Part shown: piece after piece, positions 22,316 to 34,586 of the stretch | Position numbering within the stretch: the stretch's first letter is position 1 | Layout of the letters: each line of letters begins with the position of its first letter | Source: Clonostachys chloroleuca | Taxonomy: Eukaryota > Ascomycota > Sordariomycetes > Hypocreales > Bionectriaceae | Direction of reading: 5' to 3' | Length of the DNA: 64,000 bases | NCBI GenBank assembly: GCA_037952775.1 | Contig: JBANAY010000003.1 | Coordinates: 5,270,001-5,334,000 of the forward strand | The notes under the pieces: model-generated | The model's database searches: none | What the model saw: the letters and a program-made list of their open reading frames with translations, nothing else | Told to the model about the DNA's origin: nothing | Program-made: the position numbers and the translations under genes

Positions 22316-23377
22316 ATGGCATGTCTTGACGTCTGCAGTATGAAACCTTTCCGGAGTCCCAAATAATAATGAATATTCTTCTAACACCTACATCGCTGAT
22401 ATAGGCAATGCGGTACAGCAAGTGAATTTCTTCAGTTCGCCAGCTGATACCTGCAAATCTGGATCCAAATTCCTCCAGGCCTACGCGTCCTGTGCCCAAT
22501 GTGCCACGAACGTAGAGCCACAACCTACGCAATATATGCCGGATAGCCTATCCCCTGTGCTTTCATATTGCGAAATGAGATTCCAGTACAATAAAACCAT
22601 CTCCGGTATCACAATGGTGCCGACATCTGGTAATAACGCTTTCTTCTCGACAATCTTCTATTACTACATTGCGAATCTACCTACAGAGCCGACAGCACCG
22701 ATCACAGGCATCCCGCCGACAACTGTTGCCGCGAACCAAATTCCTACGGCATTGAATACTGCATCATCTGAAAATTCGCTTCCAAGCAAAACACCGACGA
22801 TACCTCAAGTGACAGAAACTCCCCAGGCCAAGGTTGGAAACTCCAATTCTACCCATACGTATTGGTGACTTTCTTAACTCTATTTTAAATTGATGGGAGC
22901 AGAATCTTGTCTGACAAGCTGTTAGTGACGTGGGTTATTGGTCCCGCTCTTGGGTTTGCCGTGCTCGTAGCACTATGTTTTCTTCTATGGCTTTACCTCA
23001 GGCCCCGAAAGGATGAAGAGCCCGACATTTATGATTCCGAAGGGGGCAAACACGAACCTCCAAGCAAGACCCGTTTACCCTTGAAATCCGCCTTGGAGCC
23101 CATTTGCAGATCGCCTTCCAGCCTACGCCGCCTCTTCCACATTTACGAGCTACCCGGCTCAGCGCTGCCACACGAAATGCCGGGCTCGACATACCATCCG
23201 CAAGAGCTCCAAGGCTCATCCCCACGACCAAAGTCAACACGCAATTTACATGGGAAAGGGCCAGGGGACGTCGAAGTTTTGGCAGCGGCCTATATCACGG
23301 CAAAATCACTGGCAGCTGATCACATCAAGGAGATTAGTGAAATATCCCCGAGAGAAAAGCGAAAAACAAAGAGGTGA
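22316..23377 (+). CDS. Single-pass membrane protein with Cys-rich and Thr-rich ectodomain, function unknown
   Basis: Inferred exons 22316-22337, 22405-22858 and 22903-23377 give 316 residues. The ectodomain is Cys-rich at its start (ACLDVCS, then TCKSG and CAQCA), then Ser/Thr/Pro-rich from about 100 to 155. A single strong transmembrane segment follows (TWVIGPALGFAVLVALCFLLWLYL) with a basic stop-transfer (RPRKDEE) and a cytosolic tail of about 120 residues. This is the layout of many fungal surface proteins. No signal peptide is encoded from this Met, and the frame is open upstream (QCSNLSSVADITM), so the real start is probably in an upstream exon. The second intron would be only 44 nt with donor GTATTG. 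I do not recognise a function. Confidence 0.65.
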
Positions 23378-23665
23378 AACGATGATATCGAAAGGGTGTA
23401 CAAGTCAATCAGTTAGATACAGAGTCTGCCTAAATACTTCCATCTAAAACCAAATATTCTAATCACACAAAGATCTAAAGTGGCCATATTTCTTGCATTT
23501 GCACTTCCAAGTAGAGGAAAGCCCGGGGTTTTACAAGAGCTTCCCAGACATGGAAATTATCTACTTCCTAATGTTGTTGAAACGTATTCTTTCTATGCGA
23601 TTTCTACAGCTGGTAGGATACAAAATGAGTTACCATGTATGAAAAGTAGTGTCAGATAAGGCTCC

Positions 23666-25170
23666 TCAAAGTTCCGACCTTACTTCCTTTTCATTTTCCT
23701 TCTGAATATCCTTTTCGGATATCTGCTTATCAGGTTGAGGCTTATCGTTCAGCCCCCCATTGGTATCGAGGCTATGCTGGTAGGCTGACGAGAGTACCAT
23801 TTTTGGCCATACCAAGGCTTCAAGAATCAATTCATGCGCATGCTTAGACTCTAGGTATAGGCAGATAGACATCCCTTCTATGATGGCTCGTTGACGCATC
23901 CACCATATCTTACACTCGACCAATTTTGCGTAGTACCAAACGAGAAGAAGAAGGGCTCGAGGGTCCTTTTGCGCAAGGAGGCCTTTGTAGCTATCTTCCA
24001 TGCCGATAGTGAAAGAAATGAAGCGGCCAAGTTTACCCGGAATGAATGGGTGGGGGAGAATCTGCGCAAGGATTGAGGCCGGTCGATAATAGACATCAAC
24101 CTCGGAGCCCGTCGAAGCGAACTGGTCAAAAAGAGTATAGAAGCATTGTGGGAAAGCATCCAAAGGTATCGGAGCATCCCCCCTTGGAAGCGAATCGGTG
24201 AGTATGTTTGTTCTGTACTTCTGGAAGGCAGTACCCTCTTGAACTGGCCCGATGGTTTCTCCGACAGCTTTCTTCCCGTCACCCATCTTGATCCAGCCCA
24301 GATCGGACGGATCCGGATCTCGGAACGGCCAAGTCTTTTTAGGATCGTGAGTACCAAGATATGCGAACGAAGCAGCTCCAAGAAGCACGGATGTGGCCCA
24401 GAGCGCGTCATGTTCGACAACAGTCACACCAAATCGACCTTGGGAGAGCATCCTTCTGAATATCGCCGAGGCCTGATACCAATGGAATGACATCAAGGCT
24501 TGTTCGGCTGAGGGGAAGGGAGACGGAGAGCAGGAGTCGTGAATGAAGGCAAGCGCAATGAACATGTGAAGAAGAAATGGATGCTAGGACAGTTAGCTTC
24601 GTGAAGTGTGTTATGGGTACATATGCAAATGTCTAGTCCTAAATAAACAACTGGGATACGTACCGAAACCCCAAGGCCACCATTTTCGTCACTAAATAGT
24701 GGCCGAGACTCCTTTGTCCCGATATGGTTGAGAGTTCGGTTGCGATATCGGTCCAGGGCGGCAAAGTCCTCGGCTCTCAGCTCATACTCGCCAAAGGCGG
24801 TGGAGCAAGGAAGGACAATGGGGATCGTATACCGGGGAGTCGGACCCTGTGAGCTCAGGCTAAGGTCGAACTTATAGACTCCCGCATGCTGGAGTTGCAG
24901 CATGGGTCCTTGGCTAGAGAAGTCACAGCAAAACCCGGATGCCTGGCAACGCTTACAAGCGGGCTTAGATTCGTCGCACTTGCATGGTCAGTCCAATCAG
25001 CACAGCGAAATAGGACAGGAAGCGATCAACTATCTAAAATTGACAGGGCAAAGATCTTAGTCCCATACCTTGACACTTCGAAGCTTGCAGTTTTTACATC
25101 CGAGGCGAGACTTCCGATGGGCCTTGCGGTGACGTCGAGGGACCATCGCATCCGTCATGGTCGAAGCCAT
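23666..25170 (-). CDS. Zn2Cys6 zinc-cluster transcription factor
   Basis: Exons 25170-25069, 24978-24664 and 24583-23666 join in phase to give 444 residues. The N-terminus after basic residues holds C-x2-C-x6-C-x6-C-x2-C-x6-C with Cys25, 28, 35, 42, 45 and 52, a fungal binuclear zinc cluster that binds CGG half-sites. The first intron interrupts the cluster after VK, a frequent position. The rest (from HPFLLHMFIALAFIHD) matches the short fungal C6 proteins of the sterol-uptake-regulator-like type. No neighbouring pathway suggests a target. Confidence 0.88.
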
Positions 25171-25859
25171 GATGTGAAACTAACGCGGGGACCTACTTCC
25201 GTGGATGCATATACGTAAACGTGCAGTCAATGTGCAGCTTTGATATCTTCCGCCGTGCGCTGGAGGCTGGAGCTGGCGGACTGTTGAATGGATGTTGATG
25301 ACAGGAGAATGATAATTGACCCAGAGGAAATGCCAAGACGAAGCTGACTGGTGGTATCCACAATATTCTGTGGATATCTCGCGTTTTAATTGGCATATTT
25401 TCAGACTCCACTATCTGAGCTAACCTTGTTTCGTATTCAAAATAGTCTCTGATTGGCCAGAGTAAATTACATCATCACCCAGTGTCTCATCGAGGCAAAT
25501 GATTATCAAAGCGAAGGTTAAAGCGGTTGAAGATAGGATACGGGAACTCCAAATATTGATGGATCAAGGAGGGCATTGATTGACAGTCACTAACTCCAGT
25601 AGTAGATAAGGCTGAAATATTTCGGAGGAAATTAGTTACAATGCGGATTACAAGATGGAGCCCCAAAGTGAGTCCACTTAATCTTGAAGTTGTTTGGGCT
25701 CTTTCACCGTCGTTGATTTTAAATACTTCCAAGAATTCTAGGCTGTTCAAAAGATTGTCTCGGTTTATATAAAAACAATTATTAGTTGTATCAGTAACTA
25801 TGATCTATCGTTCATTCTATCATGTAACGCAATTCTTGGAATCAAGGCTCGCATCCCAT
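25171..25859. other. Intergenic region
   Basis: Promoter of the Zn2Cys6 gene at its left and 3' flank of the Ser/Thr-rich gene at its right. No gene seen. Confidence 0.4.
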
Positions 25860-27026
25860 TCATTTGAGCAATAGCGTGACTGTAGGGTAGCCAGCAGGAA
25901 CTGGGTATTCGAGCATTCTAATCGCGGTAGATGCTGTGTTGCCATGCTTCCCCAGCACAACATTTTGATTCTGACCAGGCTTAAGCCTGGCAAGGTCCTG
26001 GTCCTCGTAACCGCAGGTCACGTAGCCATCTGCATCACGGGTGCATTTCACATAAACAATCGAACCCTCGTATGCCGCAATCTGGGCAGGGGTCCAAAAG
26101 CTAAGAAGAAGAGATCCCTTCAAAGGTAGACCGGTGGAGCCCCATAGCTTGTCGGTCCTGCCATCGAGCAAAGCGTAAAGACGCCCGGTCTCCGGATCAA
26201 TACCCAATTTCCCAGGCACGGTAGGAACATAGTTCCAGCTAAGCGCAAAACCGTTGGTTATCGCCCGGAACCCGGTGTTATGCGGCATAGGATGACCCTG
26301 AACATAAACGGTTATATCGAAGAATTCGGTCTGGGCGGGGGCTGTGCTCGACGAGGTTGAAGAAATGGGAACCGTAGAGGATTCGGGGGTAGTTGAAGAG
26401 ATTGGGGTAGTGGACGAGGCTGGCGGGGTAGGCTCTGGAATAGTGGTGGAGACCGGGGTGGTTGAAGAGATCGCTGCAGTGGAAGACTCTGGAGTAGTTG
26501 AGGACTCTGGAGTAGTTGAGGACTCTGGAGTAGTTGAGGACTCTGGAGAAGCTGAGGATTCTGGAGTAACTGAGGAGTCTGGAGTAGCTGTGGATACCGA
26601 TGTAGCTGTAGAAATAGGAGTACCCGAGGTGGCTAGAGCAGTCGAAGAGATCGATGTGTTGGAAGAACTTGGCGGAGCCGAGGAATCTGGGGTAATGGAC
26701 TGGGCAATCGAGGGTGTATGAGCCGTGGCGGATGAGGATGGCGACACGGTCGGCGACACTCCAATGCACGAGTAAGCGCGAGAAAAGGCCTTCTTGGAAC
26801 GGCACACCTCATTGAATTCAACAGGAACTGTGGTGTCTTTTCCCTGTTGTAGGAATGCGAGACAGGACTCTTTCTGCAAGCTACTGCCAATAGGGTCAAG
26901 CAAAGCCCTGGCGCATCGGCTCATGCATATTTTGGAGCATTCAGCTACAGCCAGTGGGAGGAGACTGGCTAGAGCGACGAGAAGGCGCGTTGGTATCATG
27001 ATGCTGACGAGATGCTGTGGCAGCAC
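25860..27026 (-). CDS. Secreted Ser/Thr/Pro-rich (mucin-like) protein
   Basis: Single exon, 388 residues from the first Met; Met10 (start 26999) is an equally good or better start because it directly opens the signal peptide (IPTRLLVALASLLPLAVA). A Cys-containing N-terminal module of about 65 residues follows, then a stalk of Ser, Thr and Pro from about 95 to 235. The stalk holds a run of six-residue repeats of type TPESST encoded by an 18-bp minisatellite. The C-terminal 150 residues form a compact domain (FFDITVYVQGHPMPHNTG onward) resembling fungal secreted proteins of unknown function. The stalk is probably heavily O-glycosylated. No GPI signal is clear. Confidence 0.85.
   Translation of the reverse strand: MLPQHLVSIMIPTRLLVALASLLPLAVAECSKICMSRCARALLDPIGSSLQKESCLAFLQQGKDTTVPVEFNEVCRSKKAFSRAYSCIGVSPTVSPSSSATAHTPSIAQSITPDSSAPPSSSNTSISSTALATSGTPISTATSVSTATPDSSVTPESSASPESSTTPESSTTPESSTTPESSTAAISSTTPVSTTIPEPTPPASSTTPISSTTPESSTVPISSTSSSTAPAQTEFFDITVYVQGHPMPHNTGFRAITNGFALSWNYVPTVPGKLGIDPETGRLYALLDGRTDKLWGSTGLPLKGSLLLSFWTPAQIAAYEGSIVYVKCTRDADGYVTCGYEDQDLARLKPGQNQNVVLGKHGNTASTAIRMLEYPVPAGYPTVTLLLK
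26485..26592. repeat. 18-bp minisatellite within the Ser/Thr-rich gene
   Basis: Six tandem units beginning GACTCTGGAGTAGTTGAG on the plus strand, starting near 26485, 26503, 26521, 26539, 26557 and 26575; the last copies are diverged. It keeps frame, so copy-number change would lengthen or shorten the stalk by six residues per unit. Confidence 0.85.
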
Positions 27027-28243
27027 ACGCGCAAGGTCGTGGCAGAGTTTTCTTTCAGAGTCTGTCGTTTGCTCTTATATTTTAGCTGCAGTCCGATTTG
27101 TCTCTGTTAATAAACAATAATTAACCCCTGAACGACGGCATTATTAGCTGAAAGGATTAGTGGCACTGGTCTTGTAAGACGCAGTCTGGACTCACGATGG
27201 CGACCAAGAGAGACACTATGCTTTCTTTTTCACATGCAATCAAACCTAATGTGGGCCATTAGCAGAGGAATTTACATCCTGCATTAAGCAAATGAGAAAT
27301 TGCGAATCAGTACTGTGGCTCTACTGCCTTCGCGGGTCATGCATCTACGTCTGGGTGTGGGCTTGGTGTGGGCGGAGGCCCGCTCGATTTCCGGTCAGCT
27401 GAAGTATCTGGATCGTATGGGAAAATAATGTTCTGTTCTCATTTGAGTAGCCTCGCCTTCAAAGATTTCTTTTAATTTGATGAGGACTTGAGGGTTTTTA
27501 AGACTAAGCGATCTGATACAGAGTCTGCCACGAGGCAGTTGTCGAAAGCAGCGCCATTGGCAAGTCCTCGGTGGCAATGTTTTGAGAAATAACTGCCGTG
27601 GTAACATATAAAGGTCTCACGTTTAGAACCAAGAGCCAGGTACAAGAAGCGATGCCGTAACAATGGCAATGCTCAATATTTTGGCCCGGGCGAGACCAAA
27701 AATGATCGTTTCAAAGACGCAAATGAAGAGAAAGGACGGAAATAAGGAGAGATGCTCCCAAGAGTGATATCGCTCCTTGCCTCTTCTGTAGCTTAATAAA
27801 AAAATAAATATCCCATACGTCAGCAGACAGGTAGCAGAGGCTCTCCAAACTCACATTCCTCTGGTCTTCTTTGACCTCATTGGCAGTTGAACTAGACAAG
27901 GTAAAATAGGAACGAGAGGAGGATTAAATATTCACCGCCAAGCGAGCGAGATTACAGACAGACTTCTTTTATATAGGTCATTTAAGACCTGGTTAAGCAG
28001 GCCCAGCTCTAATATGTAAACAGAGAAAGGTGCTAAAGTTATGTTCTCAAGAGACTCATATTCACAAGAGCTTTATGTGATAATTACATTCATCAGAATG
28101 TTGCGCGCCACATCAATATACACACTTGAAATTATTAGTATCTGTTCAGTGAGGAGCCGGAGATGCAGCTCTGCCTAGCCTGAAAACTAGGATAACCTCG
28201 CACCTTTCGCAGCAAGAGATGCCCTCTGATCCCCTGAATTGTA
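27027..28243. other. Intergenic region with doubtful hydrophobic open frames
   Basis: Minus-strand frames between 27395 and 27899 include hydrophobic stretches, and a possible first exon begins at 27899 with a GTGAGT donor. No combination of splice sites gave one convincing protein, so I do not call a gene. Confidence 0.3.
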
Positions 28244-31200
28244 TTACGCGTTATACTCGGCGAGCTCTTCTGTTAACTTTTCAGCAAAGGTGGCATCGTC
28301 TCCTGTAAAGTCTGTCAATCCGCAGGATGGATTGAACGACGTTCGCGCCTTGTTGTCAAAGGTACCCGTGATATAGTGCTCATCTGCTCGGCCGTTACCA
28401 TCGAGGTCAGGCCAGTATTCGCACGTACCCGCTGCGTTTCCTTTGTATGCAACCTCGGTCTGCTGCCTCCAAGAGAACGTAGAGCCGAGAAGATCCTCAG
28501 ATTTGCCTCTACCCTCGTTGTACCTATCTCATGATCAGTAAATTGAGCTATAGGCTTTAACCGCAAGAGTAAGCGCTTACCAAACGTAGGCATCCCCTGA
28601 GAATTTCTCAACCCAGAGAAGATCGTCCTTGCCATCACCATTCACGTCGGCCCAGCGAAGGTTAGCACGATCTTTGCTGATTGATACCTTAATCTGGCCG
28701 GCATCTTCAAAGCTGCCATCGTCATTCTGGACGAAGCCGGTGACTCTGCTGTTAGGCTCAATGCAAAGATAATCAGCCCTCTTGTTTCCGGTGAGATCGG
28801 CGAAACGGACAGCCACTGTATCAAATCAGCTCCTAAATATCAAGATAGTGGTGGGGATTCTGGGACAGAGGCTCAACTTACAGTCATGAATACCAAGGCC
28901 TCGTTTCTGGGAGCAACTCAGACTTGGAGCTGGGTTTGATAGATGAGTCCAGTCCCACTTCCCGGTACTGGGGAAGTTGTTAATCCAGACTTGCACCTTG
29001 CCGCTCTCAGGGTCAGCATAGATGATGTCGCAATTCCCGTCTCCGTCCCAGTCCTGTAAGTGCAGATCACGACGGTTCATCTCGCTTGGCGGGGTCCAGA
29101 TCGTGCCCTTGGACTCCCAGAACCCATCAGTGTCTGAATCGGATATCGACGTCTTGCCGCGATTTGCCCACATCTCCATCGTACCTCCCGCGTAGGCCCA
29201 GACATAGTCCTGCATTCCGTTGGAGTGGCCCATCATATTGCAGTATTTGTTTCCGTCGGCAAGAAGCTTGGTACCGCCAGAGCCAGTATTCTTCCAAACA
29301 CGCATCTGGAACCGATGCTTGCCAGTTGAAAGCGCCTCGTGCTGCATAAAGATGTAGTCTTGCTTTGGAAAGTTACCGAAGACTGAAGACTGTCCATAGA
29401 TGCGGCCAAAATGAAGCCGGTTACGCAGGGTCTTCTCTGAATCTGTAACGAAGCTGCCCATGCCCTTGTAGACCGTACCAGATGATGCGCCCGTAAAGTA
29501 CCCATCACGCCACGCAACGTTGAGGCCATCGCCCTCGGAACCAGTTGCACAGCTTCGCCCATTAGTCTGCATATAGCCCGCTCCGACGGAGTCGAGCCAG
29601 ATGGAATCGTCACGGCCCTAGTTCCCATGTTAGTTTCGCTCCATCCACATTGAATCCTAGGAGCTTACATCGCCGTTGACATCCTCAAAGATGTACCCCT
29701 CATAGCTTCCGTAACCTTGGTCTTTGCGTCTGGCACCAAGAGCTTGCCAATACTCGGGGATATTGCCAACTCCGCCGTTTCTCCAGAACTTCCAGCTGCT
29801 CCCATCCCAGACACCATAGTCGCCTCGGCCATCCCCATCAATATCTGCGAGGCGCACTTTCTCTCGTCCATAGCCTTCAGTGGTCTTGATTTTTGCTGTG
29901 TCGCTAACACGCTTGAAAGTAGGTGCCTTTCCAGCCGCCCTATCGCCGTCTCCCTGGTTGATGGACAAGTAGGCGTTACCATCCTCATCGATATATACGA
30001 GATCATCAAAGCCGTCGCCGTTCATATCAATAAAATTGACACCCGTGGCACTTTTGCAATTTATATCAGGTGTCAAGTTGTTAATTTGTTTGAAACCAGC
30101 CTTACCGTCGCCGGAATTAGCCCTTCGTGTTCCAGTTAGCGCATGCTTGATTGACTTCGAGAAGAGTTGGATCAAGATCTTCGGAAAGGGGGACATACCA
30201 GACAACGTATTCTTGAGAACTATCGCCGGTGCTAAGCCATGCCAGGAGGTCGTCATATTTAGTATCAAACAGGCGTGCAAACTTCCACTGGCCTCTATCC
30301 CAATCGCTTTCTGCACTCCACAGAATCTGGATAATCTCAGTGAGAAAGGAGGAACAACTGCGAGTGCCTAGAGATTGAACTTACACCCATGTCATCACTG
30401 TTGTGGTAATAGATGCCGTCATCATAGCCTGAACCACGCTGAGTGAGGCCACCGGCATCGATACCGTTGCCTGCGAACTTGTCGCACCCAGTCTTGCCAT
30501 CACCGGTATCGAAGTCGGGTGCGGCCTTGACGCGGTTGTCATCCAGCGCCTTGTGAATAGCCTGATAGAACGCAGCAGCCATTTTTCTGTGTCCCTTGTT
30601 CTAAAAATATAGTGTTAGAGATCTATTTCTTGCCTAGATATTGGGAATTACTAACATTGGGGTGGACAGCTGGTGACTCCCCTGCCGAATAATCTGTATT
30701 AAAATCGAACCAAACCTTTTCGTTGGCAAGGTCCATGTCAGCGAGGTAGATACACTTCCCCTCATTGCTTCGTGCGGTGACAAGCGAGCGATATTGGCTG
30801 TTGATTGCAGCACGGTTTTTGGCACCATTGGCATTGGTTGTTGGGATGAGGGTTGAGAGCATGATACACATGTCGCTCATATCGGTTGCATTCCAAAGTG
30901 CGTTAAGAATGTTGTTCATTCGGTCGCCAACATTGGAAATATCTATATCGCCGTTGCCGTCGTTGGTTCCTCCGTTGATGATGACAATATTGGGCTGCGA
31001 CCAAGGTTAGGTGACGTCCTTACGTTCGATTCCATCTTCAGTGGTGGTAAGTCCACCATCTTGATAAACTGACCTTGTACCCAATAAAGTTTGCCACTCT
31101 GTCCTGGATTTGTGTGAGAACATCTCCAGGCCTTCCCTCGTGATTCTAAATTAAACCGATTCTGTTAGTATCTCGAACTTCTCAAGGATGTTGAAGCAAA

Positions 31201-31572
31201 CTTACTTGATCCTTCATTTGGCCAGAAGCTCGGCTACCAACCATGTTCACTTCATAGCCATCCTGTCGAAGTGCATCTCGCAAGGGTTTTCGATGGCTTT
31301 GGGACAGTCGGCATCAGTACAAAGACTACCGACATCGGAACAACATACCCATCACCCGTGGATGAGCCAACACCAGTCATGATGGAGGCACCAAGGGGTA
31401 GAATCCGCAAGGGAACCAGGTCGGCACGCTTAGCATTTTCCCAGTCTCCGGAGACATCCCTATAGCTGATGGGTATAGTCTCATAGTTGGGTGCCGCACT
31501 GACAGGACCAACTTGGGAGAAGGCTGACAGTGCCAGGCTGGCTAGCAGCCAGGACCGAGTAGGACAGTTCAT
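28244..31572 (-). CDS. Secreted SGNH/GDSL-type esterase with FG-GAP (VCBS-like) repeats
   Basis: Ten exons (31572-31349, 31296-31206, 31145-31074, 30994-30656, 30600-30385, 30326-30199, 30122-29669, 29617-28882, 28815-28581, 28523-28244) sum to 2,775 nt, 924 residues, all in phase. Residues 1-26 are a signal peptide. The SGNH domain has block I LPLGASIMTG with Ser63, block III GGTND (Asn140) and block V HPNNKGH with His240. The Asp normally three residues before that His is not seen (PAVH). From about residue 330 on come several Ca-binding FG-GAP-like repeats with D-x-D/N-G-D-G motifs (DMNGDGFDDL, DIDGDGRGDY, DWDGDGNCDI, DVNGDGKDDL, DLDGNGRADE), predicting a beta-propeller. Probably an extracellular carbohydrate esterase or lipase. 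An upstream in-frame Met exists at 31677, but the Met at 31572 opens the signal peptide. Confidence 0.9.
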
Positions 31573-32552
31573 GATCGGCCACAATATTGATCGTTGATCA
31601 GCCCAGCAATACCCCAACGTGGTGTGCCTCTGAGCAGAAAGGAGGAACGAAAGTTTATTTAATAACCCCCGAGCCAACCGGTATTAATTCTGACTTGCAT
31701 GAGAGATTACACTACTGCCGGGAGACCCGATTTCCAGAACCTGGGCTCACTCATAAGGGAGGATGGTTATGCCATGGCTGGGGATAGGTGTGCGTGTCTG
31801 CTTACTGTATCCACTTCGATTGTGGCAACTCTGCTATATATGTCGACGCTTTTACCCAATAGGGAATATTTGAGCCCAACTGGACAAACTATGATTAAAG
31901 CCGGGCCCGTCCTGGTAAGATTATGGGTTGGGTCAGGACCAAGCTTATCCACAACGCGGCTATTTTAGCAACTCGTCCCATCCCCTTTCCAAAAACATGG
32001 GGCTGTCCAAGGCATTTCCCAAATTGAAGTCAAGGATCACGCTGCCGACCGGCAAAGCAGCCACAGATACCGAACCAGCTGACAGGCCAGGATTCAAGCT
32101 ATTATCTGTCCGTCGATTCTCTTCTGTCAGCAGCCGTGCCGTAAACTGACCCAGAACAGAAGTTCGACGGGCATCTAGGTAATCACGGTAGTTACCCTAT
32201 GATCTAATAAGATTCACACCAAAATAAATTTGCCACAAGCTCACCTCTTGAAAATTTTGCCCTTCCTGTCTCATGCCATGAGTAATTTTTGTTCTGGAAA
32301 CACCAAGTGTGTGTTGCCTATTCTATATGCTGACTACACTAGTATCAGAGAAACCTGACGTTTGAAGCTCAGCAGCTAGAGAAAGAAGCATTCTGGGTAA
32401 AGAAAAGTGAAATCTATCACAATACAGTTATGGATGCACTTAAATAGAGGGTAAAAGTCTGGTAGTTGAAAGTTCAACTGGTAATCTTTATGAGAAGTGT
32501 TTTTGGACTGTCCAAAATCTAATGTTATTTGCTGCATTTTTGCGTGCCAACC
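31573..32552. other. Intergenic region
   Basis: Promoter of the SGNH gene (right of its start on the minus strand) and the 3' flank of the dihydroxyacetone kinase gene. No gene supported. Confidence 0.4.
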
Positions 32553-34586
32553 TCACTTGTATACTTTCACTAATGCCTGCTTCACACCATCCAGTATGGC
32601 TACGACACCTGTTGCCCCAGGGTCCGGAATGCCTGTTGTGGAATCTACTCCATCCTCTGCTCCAACATAAGTGCTACGCCCAAACCTGCTTTGAAGTGTC
32701 TTTGTGTTCTCGGCTCCTACCTGAGCCGCTGCGCGTGCGCCCTCGAACACTTCTAGAACAGACTCATTCTTGGCAGCCAATTCAGCAAACTTGTGGGTGA
32801 AAGGAATCAGGGCATCCATCATGGTTCGATCGCCACATCGAGCAGCTGTGACTTGTTCTAGACTCCGCAGGCCGTGTGAGAGACCAGCGGAGATAGTGCT
32901 TAAGCTAGCACCCTCGGAGCCAGATTGGAGCGCAATGTTGGATGCGAAGGCAGTCATGAAAACGGCATATAGGGCGCCTGATGTGCCACCCATGCTGAGT
33001 GATAGTAAATCGGCGATTTCGAGCATGCCATGAGAGAGACTTGAGGTGTTGATTGTGTTATCTTCAAGGGCTTTGATGATGGAGGTGGCACCATCCACGA
33101 GGGTTGTACCGCAATCACCGTCGCCAAGTATGGTGTCGTTGCGGGTGATTTCAGGCTCAGAAAAAACAAGCAATTCGTGAATGGACTTTAAAATAGTCTC
33201 AAAGAGAGATTCGTCGCCTGAATATACTGTTAGTCCCTTTTAGGTTACTGAAACAAGGAACAGAGAAGTGAACATACAAGGGACACTAGGAGTATCTTGG
33301 CTAGGCTTTCCATCCTTTGTGGACACGTCGCTCTGGGACGCGGAAACCGGAGATTCCCAAGTAGCCTTTGCTAGATGACTTGGCCAGCCAACAGCATCTG
33401 TACTTTCATCAAGATACTTTATAATGGTGGGCGAGTGCTTGCTCGCCCTAGGCAGGCTAAGCAGAGTGATGCTGAAACCAGGGCAGTTCAATGCTGATAA
33501 GAAAGTACCACAGTACACTCGAACAGGCTTTAGTCCGTACGTGTTATGGAGCTGAGAAGTTATCTCATTCGTGATGGCTAGCATTTCCAGAGCTGAAAGA
33601 CTTCCAAGGTTGTTGATCTGGACCACAATGTCTGTCATGTCCGCCTTCGGAGGCGTGGCAATGTAGTTGCGCTCTGGATCTTCGTCCAAGAGGTTTGAAA
33701 GCAGACCTTTGACAAGATCTTCAAGACTAGGGCGAGGACTAATGCGCCTGCTTCCAGGCTCGTTGTGAATACCGATACCGATTTCAATCTCGTCGTTAGC
33801 CAAACGGGAGTTATTTGATGCTTGGCCTGGGATTTGACAGCCATCCAACCCTAGGCCAATGGTTCCCATATTGTCCATGGCAAACTCGGCAATTTCCACG
33901 ATTCCATCCAAGTCTACTCCATCTGATGCAGCAGCACCTGAGATCTTGTGGATGAGGGTGGTGCCTGAAAGACCACGTCGGCCGACCAATGCTGACTTAC
34001 TTCGGCCTATGGACACGTCGTCTGCTACAACGAGAAGACGGATAGGCTGGGCGGTAGCCAGGCGAAAGCGATCGGCCGCTAATGTGAAATTGAGCTTATC
34101 ACCAGTGTAATTCTTCACAATGATGAGTGTCCCATTGGGAGACTGAATGTGTCTCAGACCACACTCAATCTGGGCTGCGTTTGGTGAGGCAAAGATAGAA
34201 CCACAGACAGCGGCATCAAGCATATTGGTTCCGACAAAGCCGGCATGTGCAGGCTCATGGCCAGAACCACCTAGAACACGCCAGGGTTAGATCAATTGCG
34301 TCTCATGCAAGATTTGGAAAGAAAAATCAGCACCATACCTCCGCTCAGAATGGTCACTCGCTGTTGCCTATCGGGGGCATCTCGATACACAACTATTTCA
34401 GAGGGGTCAATTAGTTTGTTGATCCTTTCATAAGTGGCAAGCATTCTACTTGCTCTTGTACTTTTCATTGAGGCGTAACGAAGGGTGAAGATTCAGAAGC
34501 CCCTGAAGACCGCCATGAAGCGTTGCAGCGCCATCGGTGACAAAGCTGCGAGTCTTCTGAGCTAGAGAATTACCCTCTCCTGACAT
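32553..34586 (-). CDS. Dihydroxyacetone kinase (ATP-dependent DhaK-DhaL type)
   Basis: Phosphorylates dihydroxyacetone or a related triose/tetrulose with ATP in the cytosol. Inferred exons 34586-34454, 34392-34339, 34270-33278 and 33217-32553 give 614 residues, the usual length. The first intron is a GC-AG intron (donor A|GCAAGT, 61 nt); only this splice restores the family N-terminus (LRLNEKYK then IVVYRDAPD). The DhaK domain holds SGGGSGHEPAHAG near residue 60, KNYTGD, and GIGIHNEPG with the substrate-binding His231. The C-terminal DhaL domain holds GDGDCGTT and GGTSGALY. Diverges from the Dabb gene across a promoter with a CGG-N7-CCG site; first gene of the proposed catabolic cluster. An erythrulose or other ketose kinase role is an alternative. 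Confidence 0.94.

Noticed and set aside
22316..23377. Membrane protein as part of a secondary-metabolite or effector locus
   Set aside because: No biosynthetic backbone gene (PKS, NRPS, terpene synthase) occurs in the window, and the protein is not a small Cys-rich effector.
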